Shown: piece by piece, positions 15,122-23,173 of the stretch
Position numbering within the stretch: the first letter of the stretch is position 1
How the letters are laid out: each line of letters opens with the position of its first letter
Assembly (NCBI GenBank): GCA_020441855.1
Contig: JAGRLL010000154.1
Span: 1 to 41,227, forward strand
Source: Nitratireductor sp.
GTDB taxonomy: Bacteria; Pseudomonadota; Alphaproteobacteria; Rhizobiales; Rhizobiaceae
Length of the DNA stretch: 41,227 bases
Reading direction: 5' to 3'
Program-made: the position numbers and the translations under genes
The notes under the pieces: generated by a model
Seen by the model: only the letters and a program-made list of their open reading frames with translations
Database searches by the model: none
Told to the model about the DNA's origin: nothing

Positions 15122-15862
15122 TCACGAGGTCGGGTGCCCCATATAGGCTTCCTTCACGGCATCCAGCATGTCGTCGCGTTCCTCCGTGCGAGCCGAGAAA
15201 ACGGTATGGCCGACATCGAGGACCGTCACGCTGTCGGCGATTTCTAGCGATGCCTCGACCGCCTGCTCGACCAGCAATACCGCCAGCCCTTCGTCTTTCA
15301 ATTGATCGACGGTGCGGAAGACCTCGTTGACGATGACCGGGGCAAGACCGCCCGAGGGTTCGTCCAGCAGCAGCACTTTCGGCTGGGCCATCAGCGCCTG
15401 ACCGATGGCGAGCATCTGCTGTTGTCCGCCCGACATGCTTCCCGCCTTGTCGTGCCGTTTCTGTTTCAGGATCGGGAACAGGCCATAGATGCGCTCGATC
15501 TCGCCTTCGATCTGGCGCCGCCCGACGGGCAGCGAATAGCCGCCCAGCAGCAGGTTCTGCTCGACCGACAGCTTGTGGAAGACACGCTTGCCCTCCTGCA
15601 CGTAGGACAATCCCATGCGCACCCTGGCTGCAGCGGGAACGCGGCCCAGGTCGACGTCGCCAAGGCGTATCGAGCCGGACAGCAATGGATTGAGACCGCC
15701 CAGCGCGCGCAGCGAACTGGTCTTGCCGGCGCCGTTGCGTCCCAGCAGCACGGTGATCTCGCCGGGATAGACTTCGAACGACAGGTCGCGCACGACCACC
15801 AGATCGCCATATCCCGTCGTGAGGTTCTTGACCTCGAGAATGGGTTTGCGGTGCTTGGTCAT
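15122..15862 (-). CDS. livF: LIV-type ABC transporter ATP-binding protein LivF
   Basis: A 246-residue ABC ATPase. Walker A is GRNGAGKTS (about 38-46), the Q-loop region is MGLSYVQEGKRVF, the signature is MSGGQQQMLAIGQALM, and Walker B is VLLLDEPSGGLAPV. The length and the SYVQEGKRVF segment identify the LivF branch of the branched-chain amino-acid (HAAT) transporter family. The start overlaps the stop of the fused LivM-G gene by 4 bases, so they are translationally coupled. It closes a four-gene transporter operon. LIV-type importers also carry aromatic, amide and other carboxylate substrates. Next to steroid-catabolic genes, a steroid-derived carboxylate is a reasonable guess. Confidence 0.9.
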   Translation of the reverse strand: MTKHRKPILEVKNLTTGYGDLVVVRDLSFEVYPGEITVLLGRNGAGKTSSLRALGGLNPLLSGSIRLGDVDLGRVPAAARVRMGLSYVQEGKRVFHKLSVEQNLLLGGYSLPVGRRQIEGEIERIYGLFPILKQKRHDKAGSMSGGQQQMLAIGQALMAQPKVLLLDEPSGGLAPVIVNEVFRTVDQLKDEGLAVLLVEQAVEASLEIADSVTVLDVGHTVFSARTEERDDMLDAVKEAYMGHPTS

Positions 15863-17664
15863 TCCTGGTCTCCGTTCCCCGTATCCACGCCGAGATATTC
15901 GCGTTTGACCTTCGGATCGGCGCGAACATGCTCGGGGGTGCCCGAGGACATGACGCGCCCCTGCGCCAGCACGAAGATCTGGTCGGCAAGCGAAGTCACG
16001 AGCTGGAAATTGTGCTCCACGAGCACGATGGTGCTCCCTTTGTCCCGCAATTCCCGCAATATGCGCGAAAGAACCTTGATCTCGTTTTCGTCGAGTCCGG
16101 AGGCCACTTCATCGAGGAGAATGGCGCCCGGATTGGAGATCAGGCAGCGCGCCAGTTCCAGAAGGCGACGCTGGCCGAGCGGAAGCGATGTGGCGACGAC
16201 CGACTCCAGATGCGCAAGCCCGACCAGTTCCAGCACACGCTTCGCGTCCCGCTCGTCGTTGCGTACGATGCGCCTGTAACGCGGCGAACGGAACAACACC
16301 CCGAGGATCGATGCCTGCTCATGCGTGTAGCGGCCCGTGATGACCACTTCCTTGACGGTCAGCTGATCCGGGATGTGCGGCGTCTGGAAGGTGCGCGATA
16401 CGCCGAGCCTTGCAACCCGGTCGGGCGCAAGCCCGTGCATTTCCTTGCCGCCGAGGCTGATCTCGCCCGACTGGCCGCGATAGAACCCGCAGATGATGTT
16501 CAGCAGCGTGGTCTTGCCCGATCCGTTGGGGCCGATCAGCGCCGTGATGGCGCCCGGCATTGCCTGCAGCGACACGCCGTCGAGCGCCTGATTGCCGCCG
16601 AAAGACTTGGAAACGTCATTGGCGATGAGGGGCTGCCCGTCGATATGATCCAGCGTGCCGGCCGAAGCGCCGGCCGAGGCGCGCGCATTGTCATTCCCCG
16701 CACCTGCCAGGCGGGCGCCCAGCCAGCGCACGGTCGTTTCTCCCATGCCTGCCAGGCCCCCGGTAAGCGCAACGCCTCCCACGATCAGGATCACGCCCGC
16801 GATCAGGGGGGAGAATTGCTGCAGGTCACTGGAATAGTTGAGCGCGAACTGAAGCACGCCCGCCCCTGCGATCGCACCGTAAACACTCATCGACCCGCCA
16901 AGAACCGAAGCCGCCAGAACGGTCACCGCGAAACCGAACCCGATTGATTCCGGCGAGACGTAAAGGTCGAGATTGGCAAACAGCGCACCGGCAAGGCCCG
17001 CCGGAATTGCCGCCAGCGCGTAGGCCATCAGCTTCATGCGGTAGACCGAGATGCCCATCGCCGAAGCGAGTACCGGACTTTTCTTGAGCACCCGCAAGGC
17101 CAGCCCCATGCGCGAGGCGACAATGTTCCGCATCGCTGCGAACCAGGCCATCGTCACGAGCACCATTGCGACGTAATAGCCGGTCGAACCCAGGTCGTAT
17201 CCGAAAACCGTCGGCGGATTGATGCCCGCGAGGCCATTGCGGCCGCCGGTATATTCCTTGAACACCGAAATGATGTCGGGGACGAGGAGGACCAGGAAGA
17301 ACGACGTCATCGCCAGGGTCCAGCTGCCCATGCGCAGTCCCGGCACGCCGGTCAGAACGCCCACCACCAGGCCGCTGAGGCCGGCGGCGGCAAGCTGGAT
17401 CAGCAGGTCGGTCTGGCCATGGATCGACAACAGACCGGCCGCATAGGCGCCGGCTGCGTACATGGCGACCTGACCGAGCGCCAGTTCGCCGGCATAGCCG
17501 AGGCTGAGGTTCATGCCGCTGACGACCAGGGCGAGGATGATGCTGAGTTGCACCTGGCGCGACGTGCCGTAATCCAGACCCAGAAGGGGAAGGAAGAGGA
17601 ACAGTACCCCCACCGCGAGAGGGATCAGCCAAAGCGGGCGGTTTGCGGAAGAATTATTGAACAT
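15859..17664 (-). CDS. Fused LIV-type ABC permease/ATPase (LivM-LivG)
   Basis: A 601-residue fusion. Residues ~10-315 are a LivM-type permease with about eight hydrophobic segments (for example LWLIPLAVGVLFLFLPLLGL and VILIVGGVALTGGLAGMG). A low-complexity linker rich in Ala/Ser (about 320-345) joins it to a LivG-type ATPase with Walker A GPNGSGKTT (378-386), RTFQTPHI, the atypical signature LPLGQRRLLELARCL (494-508) and Walker B ILLDEVASGLD (515-525). The Val in place of the usual Pro after DE is slightly unusual. Fusions of this kind are frequent in alphaproteobacteria. It lies 3 bases after livH and overlaps livF, so all parts of one inner-membrane importer are made together. Confidence 0.9.
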   Translation of the reverse strand: MFNNSSANRPLWLIPLAVGVLFLFLPLLGLDYGTSRQVQLSIILALVVSGMNLSLGYAGELALGQVAMYAAGAYAAGLLSIHGQTDLLIQLAAAGLSGLVVGVLTGVPGLRMGSWTLAMTSFFLVLLVPDIISVFKEYTGGRNGLAGINPPTVFGYDLGSTGYYVAMVLVTMAWFAAMRNIVASRMGLALRVLKKSPVLASAMGISVYRMKLMAYALAAIPAGLAGALFANLDLYVSPESIGFGFAVTVLAASVLGGSMSVYGAIAGAGVLQFALNYSSDLQQFSPLIAGVILIVGGVALTGGLAGMGETTVRWLGARLAGAGNDNARASAGASAGTLDHIDGQPLIANDVSKSFGGNQALDGVSLQAMPGAITALIGPNGSGKTTLLNIICGFYRGQSGEISLGGKEMHGLAPDRVARLGVSRTFQTPHIPDQLTVKEVVITGRYTHEQASILGVLFRSPRYRRIVRNDERDAKRVLELVGLAHLESVVATSLPLGQRRLLELARCLISNPGAILLDEVASGLDENEIKVLSRILRELRDKGSTIVLVEHNFQLVTSLADQIFVLAQGRVMSSGTPEHVRADPKVKREYLGVDTGNGDQE

Positions 17665-17667
17665 GAT

Positions 17668-18525
17668 CTAGACCGTTCGCTCGGACGAGTGGACGAAGAG
17701 ACCCGCAGGTCGAATGATGAAAACGGTGAGGAGCATCACGAAGATCATGGGATTGCTGTACTCGCCGCCCAGATATCGCGCCGCAAGGATTTCCACCAAA
17801 CCGACGGCGGCACCCCCGACGAGTGCGCCCGGCATCGAGCCGAAACCGCCGATGGCCAGCGCCACGAAACCCTTGAGCGCGAGCGAATCTCCAAGTGTCG
17901 AAACCGCGAAAGTCTTCGGCCCGACGAACACGGCTGCCGCCCCGGCCAGCGCTCCGGCCGCCACGAAGGCGCCGAACGCCATGGCGCGGATATTCACCCC
18001 GCGCAATTGGGCAGCCTCCGGGTCTTCCGACATGGCCCGAAGCGCCAGTCCGACAAGAAACCGGCGGCTGATCCAGAAATCGGCCAGGACGATGACGATG
18101 ACCAGAAGAATGAGAATGGGCTCGATGGGATAGACCCGGCCACCGAGCAGATCGATGGCGTTTCCGCCCAGTGGGAACGAGACCGCGAGCGGCTGGTTGC
18201 CCCAGATAAGCGACACCGTTCCGTCCAGAAAGGTGGATGCCCCAAGTGTGGTGACAAGGATGTTGTGCACGTCCTTGACCGGCCGTACGGCAACGAGGTT
18301 TTCGATCGCCGCGACCACTGCCACTGCCGCGGCCGCCAGTACGATCACCAGAAGCCAGGGAAGCCGCCACTCCATCAAACAGGTGTAAGTGACGAAGACT
18401 CCCAGCATGAGGAGCTGTGCGTGGGCGAAGTTGAAGGTCTTGGCCGAAAGGTAGACGATGTTGTAACCGATCGCCACGAGCGCATAGATCGCTCCCAGGG
18501 CCAGGCCACCCCAAACCAGGGTCAT
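17668..18525 (-). CDS. livH: LIV-type ABC transporter permease LivH
   Basis: A 285-residue integral membrane protein with about eight hydrophobic helices. It starts MTLVWGGLALGAIYALVAIG and contains the LivH-type loop AMSEDPEAAQLRGVNIRAMAFGAF that contacts the ATPase. GGFGSMPGALVGGAAVGLVE is the usual conserved glycine-rich segment near the C-terminus. It is the first membrane gene after the binding protein, separated from it by a 259-base region with hairpins. It pairs with the fused LivM-G protein to form the translocation channel. Confidence 0.9.
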   Translation of the reverse strand: MTLVWGGLALGAIYALVAIGYNIVYLSAKTFNFAHAQLLMLGVFVTYTCLMEWRLPWLLVIVLAAAAVAVVAAIENLVAVRPVKDVHNILVTTLGASTFLDGTVSLIWGNQPLAVSFPLGGNAIDLLGGRVYPIEPILILLVIVIVLADFWISRRFLVGLALRAMSEDPEAAQLRGVNIRAMAFGAFVAAGALAGAAAVFVGPKTFAVSTLGDSLALKGFVALAIGGFGSMPGALVGGAAVGLVEILAARYLGGEYSNPMIFVMLLTVFIIRPAGLFVHSSERTV

Positions 18526-18635
18526 GTTCCGATCCTCTTGCTTGCTGAATTCGACGGTCCCGAGGCGTCGCCGGGTTCGGGAGTTCAGGGATCAGGCCTC
18601 AAGGCATCTCGTTCAGTCGCACCCCCGGGCGCGCC

Positions 18636-18660
18636 TGACCGGCCTTGCCCGGCCCGGTCA
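18636..18660. repeat. Inverted repeat in the binding-protein/livH intergenic region
   Basis: TGACCGG (18636-18642) and CCGGTCA (18654-18660) are exact inverted copies, with further GGCC/GGCC pairing possible inside. Together with the hairpin at 18726-18756 it lies in the mRNA between the binding-protein gene and livH. It may reduce downstream expression or stabilise the upstream message. Confidence 0.45.
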
Positions 18661-18725
18661 TGGCGGCCGGCAACTTGTTCCCTGGGGATTTTGGTCGCCG
18701 GCCTGCTCTTGTCGGTCGCGGCAGT

Positions 18726-18756
18726 CGGGTGATGCGGCGTACTCGCAGATCACCCG
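18726..18756 (-). terminator. Hairpin immediately downstream of the LIV binding-protein gene
   Basis: CGGGTGAT (18726-18733) and ATCACCCG (18749-18756) are exact 8-bp inverted copies around a 15-base loop, 28 bases past the stop of the binding-protein gene. Without a T-run it is more likely an mRNA-stabilising or partial-attenuation element. This would give more binding protein than permease, as in many ABC operons. Confidence 0.5.
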
Positions 18757-18784
18757 TCCGCCACGATGCGCAGCTTGAATGCGC

Positions 18785-19981
18785 TTACTGGTACTGGCCG
18801 TCCTTCAGTTCCGAAGGCGCGATGAAGGCGAACGAATCGTTGGACGGATTGGCCGCGTGGCTTTCCTTGCTGAAATTGTACTTCTTCAGGATCTCCGTTT
18901 TCGCGGCAGTCGTCACGGCATCGGTCTCCAACGCGGCGGCCATTGCCTTGGCGTCGGTCGATCCGGCTGCCTCTGCGGCCGCCGCCATCAGCGCGAGCGC
19001 GTCGTAATTGTAGGCCAGGATCAGCGATGCCTTGATCGGGCCGAGCGATTTCATGGTCGCGACCGCTTCGTTCACGCCGGTTGCGTCAGGGTCGTACTTG
19101 GTGCTCGAAAAGACCTGCATCACCAGATTCTTGACCGCATCGGTTCCAAGGACGCCATCGGGCGGGGTCTTGGAGATCAGGCCGGTCGCGGCGATGGAAT
19201 TGTCGCCGAGCAGGGGAATGTCCCAACCCAGCTTCTGGATGCCCTGAAGGACATAGCCGACGACCGAACCGTAACCGTCGACGATGAGCGCTTCCGGATT
19301 GGTCGACTTGATCTTGTCGAGCTGCGGGGTCATGTCCAGCGCCGAGTAGTCATAGCCTTCCTTGGCCGTGACGGTGACGCCGCCCTCGCTGACCGTCTTT
19401 TCCATCAGTGTGCCAAGCGCTTCGCCATAGGCGCTGTTGCCGTGAATGATGCCGACCGACTTGTAACCCTTGACCTTGATGTAATCGAGGAAACCCGAGG
19501 CGTAATTGGCCGGTGCGGGCGACAGATCGAAGTTCAGCGGAAATTTCGCCGCGTCCCACGATGTCTTGGTCGGGCCGATATTGAACGACAGGATGCCGGC
19601 CTGGTTGATGATCGGAAGCGTTGCCTCCGCGATTGTCGAGGGGCCCGAGTTCAGAACGGCGTCGGGTTTGGACGAGGAATTGATCGCCTCGCGCAATTTG
19701 GTGACGGCTACCGTCGGGTTGGCCTGGTCGTCGAGAACCTCGACAACGACCTTCTTGCCGCCGATGCCGCCGTTCTTGTTGACGATTTCGGCACCTGCCT
19801 GGGCTGCCAGGACCGACGTGCTGGAATTGTCGGCCAGAATGCCCTTGGCGCTCAACCCGCCAAGCACGACAACGCGGAACACATCGTCGGCTGCAAAGCC
19901 CGTTGAAATCAATGCTGTCGTGGACAGGGTTGCCGCTGTTGCAAACGTCGCGGCCGCCTTGATCAATTGCCTTCTCTTCAT
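18785..19981 (-). CDS. LIV-type ABC transporter substrate-binding protein
   Basis: A 398-residue periplasmic binding protein of the HAAT/LivJ type. The start is the ATG at 19981 with GGGAGGAAG upstream; an in-frame ATG 20 codons earlier has no such site. The N-terminus KRRQLIKAAATFATAA is a signal peptide with a twin-arginine-like RRQLIK motif, with cleavage likely near GFAADD. The mature part shows the type I fold landmarks: ILADNSSTSVLAAQAGAEIV, KKVVVEVLDDQANP, SVGIIHGNSAYGEALG and a hinge around VDGYGSVVGYV. It is the first gene of the transporter operon. The ligand cannot be read from the sequence. Amino-acid contact residues of LivJ are not obvious to me, so a non-amino-acid ligand is possible. 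Confidence 0.87.
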   Translation of the reverse strand: MKRRQLIKAAATFATAATLSTTALISTGFAADDVFRVVVLGGLSAKGILADNSSTSVLAAQAGAEIVNKNGGIGGKKVVVEVLDDQANPTVAVTKLREAINSSSKPDAVLNSGPSTIAEATLPIINQAGILSFNIGPTKTSWDAAKFPLNFDLSPAPANYASGFLDYIKVKGYKSVGIIHGNSAYGEALGTLMEKTVSEGGVTVTAKEGYDYSALDMTPQLDKIKSTNPEALIVDGYGSVVGYVLQGIQKLGWDIPLLGDNSIAATGLISKTPPDGVLGTDAVKNLVMQVFSSTKYDPDATGVNEAVATMKSLGPIKASLILAYNYDALALMAAAAEAAGSTDAKAMAAALETDAVTTAAKTEILKKYNFSKESHAANPSNDSFAFIAPSELKDGQYQ

Positions 19982-20465
19982 TCTCTTCCTCCCGTTTGCT
20001 CTGGCGGCTGCAACAAGAAGCCGGCTACCTACGAGCATCACGTTCGCGCCTATCGCGAAGTTGTAGTTTCACCGATGTGGCGAACGGTATGCCGGGACTG
20101 CGGCATTTGCACCACTCGACCACGCGTATCGACACTTTCGGCCCTTTCCTGGAACCGGTCGCCGGTACAATCGGAACAAACACGACACAAAGCAATCTTT
20201 GCATCGTCCATACGAACTACTCGGCGTCCACGCGTCGGCGCCCGATGGCTTTGCGATGGAAACGGGTTCCAGATGAAAAATGCTGAGCGGTGCGCGGCCT
20301 TGCCGGGCGCGAGTTGTCGGATCCTTGCGATGTCAGCGCTGATCTTGAAGGACGGCGCGAGGGTCGGTGCACAGCACTCGACCTGGTTGATCGCGCCGCT
20401 TGGCTGGCATCTCTCTTCGAAGCGTCGGTTATCCGGATTTGCCGATCGGGTGCGGGCGCAACGGA
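19982..20465. other. Intergenic region upstream of the first LIV operon
   Basis: This 484-base region separates the LysR stop from the binding-protein start and should contain the promoter of the LIV operon. The open frames in it have no family resemblance and no ribosome-binding site, so I call no gene. The clearest structured element is the inverted repeat at 20043-20059. Confidence 0.55.
20043..20059. promoter_or_regulatory. TTCGCG-N5-CGCGAA inverted repeat upstream of the LIV binding-protein gene
   Basis: TTCGCG (20043-20048), a CCTAT spacer and CGCGAA (20054-20059) form an exact 6-bp inverted repeat 61 bases upstream of the binding-protein ATG. The position suits an operator or promoter-proximal hairpin. 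The binding regulator is unknown. Confidence 0.35.
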
Positions 20466-21380
20466 TCACTGATTGGCAAACCGCTCCGCTTCTTCGCGGA
20501 TCAGCGCTTCCACGACCTTGACGACGGGAGAGTAGGGGCGAACCCTGCAGTTCAGGTAGAACGGCATTGGGTCAAAACGGCGCTCTGTCCGAACGACGAT
20601 CAACCGGCCGTCACCCAGATGCTGGGGGATCGCCTGGGGCGGGATCGCGGCAATGCCCAGCCCGTTTTCCGCAAGCCAGATCATCGTGGACATGGAATTG
20701 GTCGTGTTGCGCACGGCCGGCATTTGCATTGCATCGCCGAAATAGCGCTGCATGAGAAGCGCCGGCGGGCTGTTGGCCAGGTAACCGATCAGCGGGAATG
20801 CTGTCAGCTCCTGGCTCGTGTAAACCCGGTCCTTCTCGATGAGTTCGCCGCTTGCGACCCACTCGATCGGGTATTGCCCGATCCCGGTATTGGCGATGTC
20901 GACTTCGTCGCACGGGCTGATCGTGATGCTCATCGACAACGTGCCAGAACGCAGCATGGCATGCAGTTCCATGGTGCTTTCGTTGGTGATCTCGAGCACG
21001 ATGTTGGGAAATTCCTTGCGCACCCGGTTGAGGACCGCAGGAAGCCATGTTCGCGCCACCGTGTCGACGATGCCGATTCGCACGACGCCGGCATGGTCGG
21101 CCGTGCCCGAATAGCGCATGAGAATGTCGTCGACCCGCTCCAGCACACCCTCGCAAAGCCGAAGCGCGTCCTGCCCTTCCGGTGTCAGGGTCACCAATTG
21201 CCGGTCGCGTGAAAACAGCCTGATGCCCAGTTCGTCCTCCAGGCTCGCGATGCGGGAGGTGACCGCCGGCTGGGTGATCCCGAGTTGCCTGGCGACCGCA
21301 TGGTAGTTGCACAGCCGCGCCAGCCAGAAGAAGGTTCGCAAATTCTTGATGGTGAGCCCGCCGGCTTCCACGGTGCGCAC
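20466..21380 (-). CDS. LysR-type transcriptional regulator
   Basis: A 304-residue LysR regulator. The winged HTH is at about 11-70: LRTFFWLARLCNYHAVARQLGITQPAVTSRIASLEDELGIRLFSR in the translation, with the recognition helix around TQPAVTSRIASLE. The C-terminal effector domain starts near GVVRIGIVDTVARTWLPAVL and contains the usual two subdomains. It is transcribed divergently from the DUF3830/polyamine-type ABC operon, with 128 bases between the two starts. By the usual LysR layout it should control that operon and itself. The effector is unknown. Confidence 0.88.
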   Translation of the reverse strand: MRTVEAGGLTIKNLRTFFWLARLCNYHAVARQLGITQPAVTSRIASLEDELGIRLFSRDRQLVTLTPEGQDALRLCEGVLERVDDILMRYSGTADHAGVVRIGIVDTVARTWLPAVLNRVRKEFPNIVLEITNESTMELHAMLRSGTLSMSITISPCDEVDIANTGIGQYPIEWVASGELIEKDRVYTSQELTAFPLIGYLANSPPALLMQRYFGDAMQMPAVRNTTNSMSTMIWLAENGLGIAAIPPQAIPQHLGDGRLIVVRTERRFDPMPFYLNCRVRPYSPVVKVVEALIREEAERFANQ

Positions 21381-21404
21381 AGGGGGGGTCGCTTCCGACA
21401 GCTG

Positions 21405-21452
21405 ATAAATTCCATCTATTATGCAAATCGATTTTTTGATTAGACAATTTAT
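21405..21452. promoter_or_regulatory. AT-rich LysR/DUF3830 divergent promoter with distant inverted repeat
   Basis: ATAAATT (21405-21411) and AATTTAT (21446-21452) are exact inverted copies flanking an AT-rich core that includes ATTTTTTGATTAGA. The region lies between the LysR start (21380) and the DUF3830 start (21509). It stands out from the GC-rich surroundings and is the likely LysR operator/promoter area. Confidence 0.4.
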
Positions 21453-21508
21453 TGGTGCGGTGCAACGTTCTTTGCCGGAACAAGTTTTTTGTGTCGGAAA
21501 GGAATGGA

Positions 21509-21982
21509 ATGCCCAAGCAGCTTTATGCCGAGTTCGTCGAACTGGGCACGCGTGCCGTGATCACCCTTTACGAGGAAGGCGCGCCGGAAACCTCGCGTGC
21601 GATCTGGGACGCGCTGGCGAAACCTGTCCGCATGCCGGCGATCCACGCAATGTTCGCGGGGCCCGAAATCATGATGGGCCTGCCCGAGGAAGGGCAGAAT
21701 TTCGACCCCACCTCCATCCCCGCCGAAAACCAGACCTGCTATCCCGAGGCAGGCGAATGTCTGTGGTTCTACCAGGGCAAGAACGCGATGAAGGGTCTGC
21801 CGGAAGAACTCTGGGAGATCGGAATCTTCTACGCACCCGGCGCGCGCATCAATGGCCCGCTCGGCTGGACGCCCTGCAACATGTTCGGGAAGATCACCGA
21901 GGGGCTGGAAGAATTCGCCAAAGCCTGCGCGCTGACGCGGGTCGAGGGCATCAAGACGGTAGAAATCGGTCGTTTGACGTAA
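21509..21982 (+). CDS. DUF3830 family protein (cyclophilin-like fold)
   Basis: A 157-residue protein. The start is the ATG at 21509 with GGAAAGGA just upstream; a longer frame begins in the promoter region. It begins MPKQLYAEFVELGTRAVITL and has the family-typical segments EEGAPETSRAIWDALAKPV, IHAMFAGPEIM, ENQTCYPEAGECLWFYQG and INGPLGWTPCNMFGKI. DUF3830 proteins are small, uncharacterised, and often encoded with ABC importers and amino-acid or amide-hydrolysing enzymes. Here it is the first gene of the polyamine-type ABC operon, 39 bases before the binding protein. Biochemical function is unknown; binding or processing of the imported solute is an inference. Confidence 0.82.
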   Translation: MPKQLYAEFVELGTRAVITLYEEGAPETSRAIWDALAKPVRMPAIHAMFAGPEIMMGLPEEGQNFDPTSIPAENQTCYPEAGECLWFYQGKNAMKGLPEELWEIGIFYAPGARINGPLGWTPCNMFGKITEGLEEFAKACALTRVEGIKTVEIGRLT

Positions 21983-22021
21983 CTGGCCGGTGGCCGAAAT
22001 CCAGAAAAAGGATGACAGGAA

Positions 22022-23062
22022 ATGAAAAGATCCAGCATTTTGGCGACAGCCTTCGGAGCGATCATCGCGGCCTCCCTTGCCGCCAATGCGTCCGCCCAGG
22101 AAACCCTGACCATCAACTCCTTCGGCGGCTCCTATGAGGAAACGCACCGCGCACTGGTGATCACGCCCTTCGAGAAAATGTATAATGTGAAGGTCGAGGT
22201 GGTCACCGCCTATTCGGCCGACACGCTGGCGCAGTTGCGCGCCCAGAAGGACAATCCGAAGTTCGACGTGGTGCATTTCTCCGGCGGTCTCGAACACGCC
22301 GCCGCAGCCGAAGACCTTCTCGCCCCGATCGAGCCGGCGGAACTGTCCAACTACGACAAGATGTACGACTTCGCCGTTGCGGGCCTCGACAGGGGCATCG
22401 GGCCGACCTATTCGACCGCGGTCATCGGGCTTCTCTACAATACCGACCAGATCGCCGAAGCGCCGGCTTCTTGGAAGGACCTCGCCAACCCCGACTATCA
22501 AAACCATGTCCTGTTCACGGATGCCGCGAGCAACACCTACGGCATGCTTGGCCTTTTGATGATCAACAAGGTGGCTGGCGGCACGCTCGACGACATCGAG
22601 CCGGGTCTTGAATTCGTGAAGGGCATTCTGCCCACCTCGACCGTCGTTTCCAAGTCGCCCGAAATCCAGCAGAACTTCGCGCAGGGTAATGCCTGGATCG
22701 CGCCTTACGCACAGGACTATGCCTTCACGCTGACCAAGGCCGGCCTGCCGGTCAAGTTCATCCAGCCCGAGGAGGGCGGCGTCCTCGCACCGATCACGGT
22801 CAACCTCGTCAAGGGTACGAAGAAGCGCGATCTCGCCCTCAAGTTTATCGACTTTTCCATCCGTGCGGAGGCATCCCAGGGATGGGCCGAGGCGCTGCGC
22901 TATACGCCGACCAACAAGGAAGCCAAGCTTTCCGACGAGGTGGCCGCGCAAGTGGTCTACGGCGAAGATGCGGTCGCCAAGCTCGTGACCTTCGACGCCA
23001 ACGAGATCGCGGAAAAGCGCTCGTCCTGGAACGAGGCCTGGTCGCGCGCGATTGCGAAGTGA
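22022..23062 (+). CDS. Polyamine-type (PotD/PotF-like) ABC substrate-binding protein
   Basis: A 346-residue periplasmic binding protein with a clear signal peptide (MKRSSILATAFGAIIAASLAANASAQ, cleavage near ASAQE). The mature N-terminus ETLTINSFGGSYEETHRALVITPFEK and the segments FDVVHFSGG, NTDQIAEAPASWKDL and the C-terminal WAEALRYTPTNKEAKL are typical of family 1 extracellular solute-binding proteins (PotD/PotF group). AGGATGACAGGAA precedes the ATG. The classic polyamine ligand acidic residues are not obvious to me, and many proteins of this group bind other amines or acids. It is followed by two permeases and an ATPase in order. Confidence 0.87.
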   Translation: MKRSSILATAFGAIIAASLAANASAQETLTINSFGGSYEETHRALVITPFEKMYNVKVEVVTAYSADTLAQLRAQKDNPKFDVVHFSGGLEHAAAAEDLLAPIEPAELSNYDKMYDFAVAGLDRGIGPTYSTAVIGLLYNTDQIAEAPASWKDLANPDYQNHVLFTDAASNTYGMLGLLMINKVAGGTLDDIEPGLEFVKGILPTSTVVSKSPEIQQNFAQGNAWIAPYAQDYAFTLTKAGLPVKFIQPEEGGVLAPITVNLVKGTKKRDLALKFIDFSIRAEASQGWAEALRYTPTNKEAKLSDEVAAQVVYGEDAVAKLVTFDANEIAEKRSSWNEAWSRAIAK

Positions 23063-23088
23063 TCGCCAGCCGGCGCTTGCAAGAATCG

Positions 23089-23111
23089 GGGAAGCCGCTC
23101 GGCGGCTTCCC
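23089..23111 (+). terminator. Perfect 10-bp hairpin after the polyamine-type binding-protein gene
   Basis: GGGAAGCCGC (23089-23098) and GCGGCTTCCC (23102-23111) are exact inverted copies with a 3-base TCG loop, 26 bases past the binding-protein stop. It lies inside the operon, before the permease, and has no T-run. This fits a stabilising or partial terminator that sets a high ratio of binding protein to permease. Confidence 0.6.
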
Positions 23112-23173
23112 TGAAACCATCCCGGAAACGAAAACGCTTCTGGAAGAGACGTTGCAGCGGGAAGGATCGATCA

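Noticed and set aside
20050-20469. 139-residue - strand open frame in the region upstream of the LIV binding protein
   Set aside because: No ribosome-binding site or family; composition fits non-coding sequence. Treated as promoter region.
21449-22951. 500-residue - strand open frame opposite the DUF3830 and binding-protein genes
   Set aside because: Antisense shadow; composition is typical of reverse-complemented GC-rich coding sequence and no motif is recognisable.
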